From Rhinopithecus roxellana (Eukaryota; Chordata; Mammalia; Primates; Cercopithecidae), in the NCBI RefSeq assembly GCF_007565055.1, contig NC_044564.1, positions 74,544,563 to 74,608,562 on the forward strand: a stretch of DNA of 64,000 bases, written 5' to 3'. A model generated the notes under the pieces. It was not told the DNA's origin, made no database searches, and was given only the letters and a program-made list of their open reading frames with translations. The position numbers and the translations under genes were made by a program. Positions 62,571 through 64,000 of this stretch are shown here, in pieces; positions within the stretch are counted from its first letter, which is position 1; each line of letters begins with the position of its first letter.

Positions 62571-63055
62571 AAAGGGGAGTTTATATACTAGATATAATAC
62601 GAAGGGAAATATATATAATATATGGAGTATATATATTATATAATATATGGGAATATATATTATATAATATGTATGGGAGTTTATTAAGTATTAACTTACA
62701 TGATCACAAGGTCCTGCAGTAGGACCTGTCTGCAAGCTGAGGGGCAAGGAGAGCAAGTCCGAGTCCCAAAACTGAAGAACTTAGAGTCTGATGTTCAAAG
62801 GCAGGAAGCATCCAGCATGGGAGACAGATGTGGACTGGGAGGCTAGGCCTGTCTTACCTCTTCACATTTTTCTGCCTTTCTTATATTTGCTGGAAGCTGA
62901 TTAGATGGTGCCCATTGGATTAAAGATGGGTCTGCCCTCCCCTGCCCACTGACTCAAATGTTAATCTCCTTTGGCCACACCCTCACAGATACACAGAGGA
63001 TTAACACTTTGTATCCTTCAATCCAATCAAGTTGACAGTCAGCATTAACCACCAT
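62571..63055 (-). mobile_element. MLT2-class (ERVL) LTR with expanded AT tract
   Basis: The reverse complement starts near 'tggttaatgctgactgtcaa' and continues with 'cttgattggattgaaggata', 'gccaaaggagattaacattt', 'catctaatcagcttccagc' and 'cagttttgggactcggactt', ending in 'taataaactccc' and an AT-repeat-rich 3' end (62592-62675). These are hallmarks of MLT2, the LTR of ERVL. No internal sequence adjoins it. Confidence 0.85.
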
Positions 63056-63059
63056 ACCA

Positions 63060-64000
63060 TGTATTTGCATAGTTTCAAAAATTCCTAATTATCGATTTCC
63101 AGTTTTATTCCATTGTGGTTAGATAATATGCTTAATATTATTTTATTATTTTAATGTTTTAAAACTCACTTTCTGATCTAACATACTGTCTGTCCTTGAG
63201 AATCAGTCATGTGCTGAGGGGAAGATGTGTATTCTGAAGCTATATGATAAAATGTTCTGTAAATATCTATTCCGTCTGTTTGTCCAACAGTGCAGATTAT
63301 GTCCAATATTTCTTTGTTGATTTTCTGTCTAGAAAATATGTCCAATCCATGAAGTGGGGCAATGAAATCTCCAGTTACTATTGTAATGGAGTCTCTATAT
63401 CTCTTTGCCTGTATTATTTGCTTTATATATCTGGGTGCTCCAGTGTTGGGTGCCTATATTAATTTAAAATTGCTATATCCTTTTGCTGAATTGACCCCTT
63501 TAACATTAGTGACTTTCTTTCTCTTGTTACAGTTTTTGTCTTAAAACCTGTTTTGTCTGATGTAAGTATAGCTACTCCTGCTATTTTCTGGTCCCTATTT
63601 GGCAAGGGATATCTTTTTCATTTCTTCACTTTCAATCTATGTGTGTCTTTATAGATAAGGTATATTTCTTGTAGGCAACAGATGATTGGGTCTTTTTAAA
63701 AATCCATTAAGCCACTCTCTGTCTTTTGATTGAAGAAGTTATTTCATTTACATTCAATGTTATTATTGATAAGTAAGGACTTAATTCTGCCATTTTGTCA
63801 TTTATTCTCTGGTTTGTTGTTTTGTGGTCTTCTCTTCCTTCTTTCCTTCCTTCCTGTCTTCCTTTTAGTGACGGTTATTTTCTATGATGGTATAATTTTT
63901 TTGTTTTTTATCTTTTGTATATCTATTTTATGGTTTTTTTTTGTGAGTTGAGTGACTTGAGGTAAAGAATTGAAAAATGAATGCTGGTGGTGGGCATGGG
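63060..64000 (-). mobile_element. L1M ORF2 5' (endonuclease) region, antisense, running off the window
   Basis: In reverse complement this covers the endonuclease-coding half of an old L1 ('attccattgtggttagataat', 'gaaatctccagttactattg', 'gggtgctccagtgttgggtg' and 'taacattagtgactttct' are landmarks) and then sequence upstream of ORF2. It continues past 64000. Frames are broken. Confidence 0.85.

Overview
The window reads as gene-free intergenic DNA from a primate, most likely human or a great ape. The markers are Alu elements, L1PA-class LINE-1s, an Hsmar1 mariner with a MADE1 relative, and an HERV-W (LTR17) sequence. I find no exon structure, no host open reading frame with recognisable homology, no RNA gene and no CpG-rich promoter. 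Nearly every long ORF is retrotransposon or DNA-transposon sequence, or a shadow of it. Repeat family names come from recognising consensus sequences by eye. Class and orientation are firmer than subfamily, and element edges are good to roughly 5-30 bp unless a target-site duplication (TSD) fixes them.

Layout. 1-2.3 kb: old, mostly unassignable AT-rich DNA. 2.34-8.51 kb: a full-length antisense L1PA with an intact ORF1 and a dead ORF2. 8.5-13.1 kb: sparse DNA with MIR and L2 relics and a tiny TSD-flanked Alu stub. 13.2-17.5 kb: L1MA/L1M sequence, then a palindromic Tigger-like DNA transposon split by an internally deleted L1. 20.4-26.3 kb: an old sense L1M carrying a twin-primed (5'-inverted) L1PA and an Alu. 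26.3-32.5 kb: L2, MLT1, AluJ, MIR and MER5A. 33.9-40.1 kb: old L1 ORF1/ORF2 sequence interrupted by two MaLR LTR elements arranged tail to tail. 41.7-45.8 kb: two more L1PA copies, one of them also 5'-inverted. 46-49.8 kb: L2, two Alus beside simple repeats, MER5A and half a MADE1. 50.7-52.8 kb: an MST-type MaLR with 5' LTR and internal region. 56.1-57.3 kb: a near-full-length Hsmar1 with decayed transposase. 58.5-59.3 kb: an HERV-W processed (poly(A)-tailed) remnant. 59.4-64 kb: old L1M, an Alu left arm and an MLT2 (ERVL) LTR.

Nothing here functions as a multi-gene system. The organisation is a stratigraphy of insertions: old LINEs (L2, L1M), then MaLR and DNA transposons, then L1PA and Alu. 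I did not find a novel biological system. The most useful leads are the intact ORF1 in a pre-L1PA3-type 5'UTR context, two independent twin-priming structures (one without poly(A) or visible TSD), the L1-machinery-processed HERV-W remnant with a pol-to-env deletion, and the Hsmar1 copy whose catalytic triad reads D/H/N.
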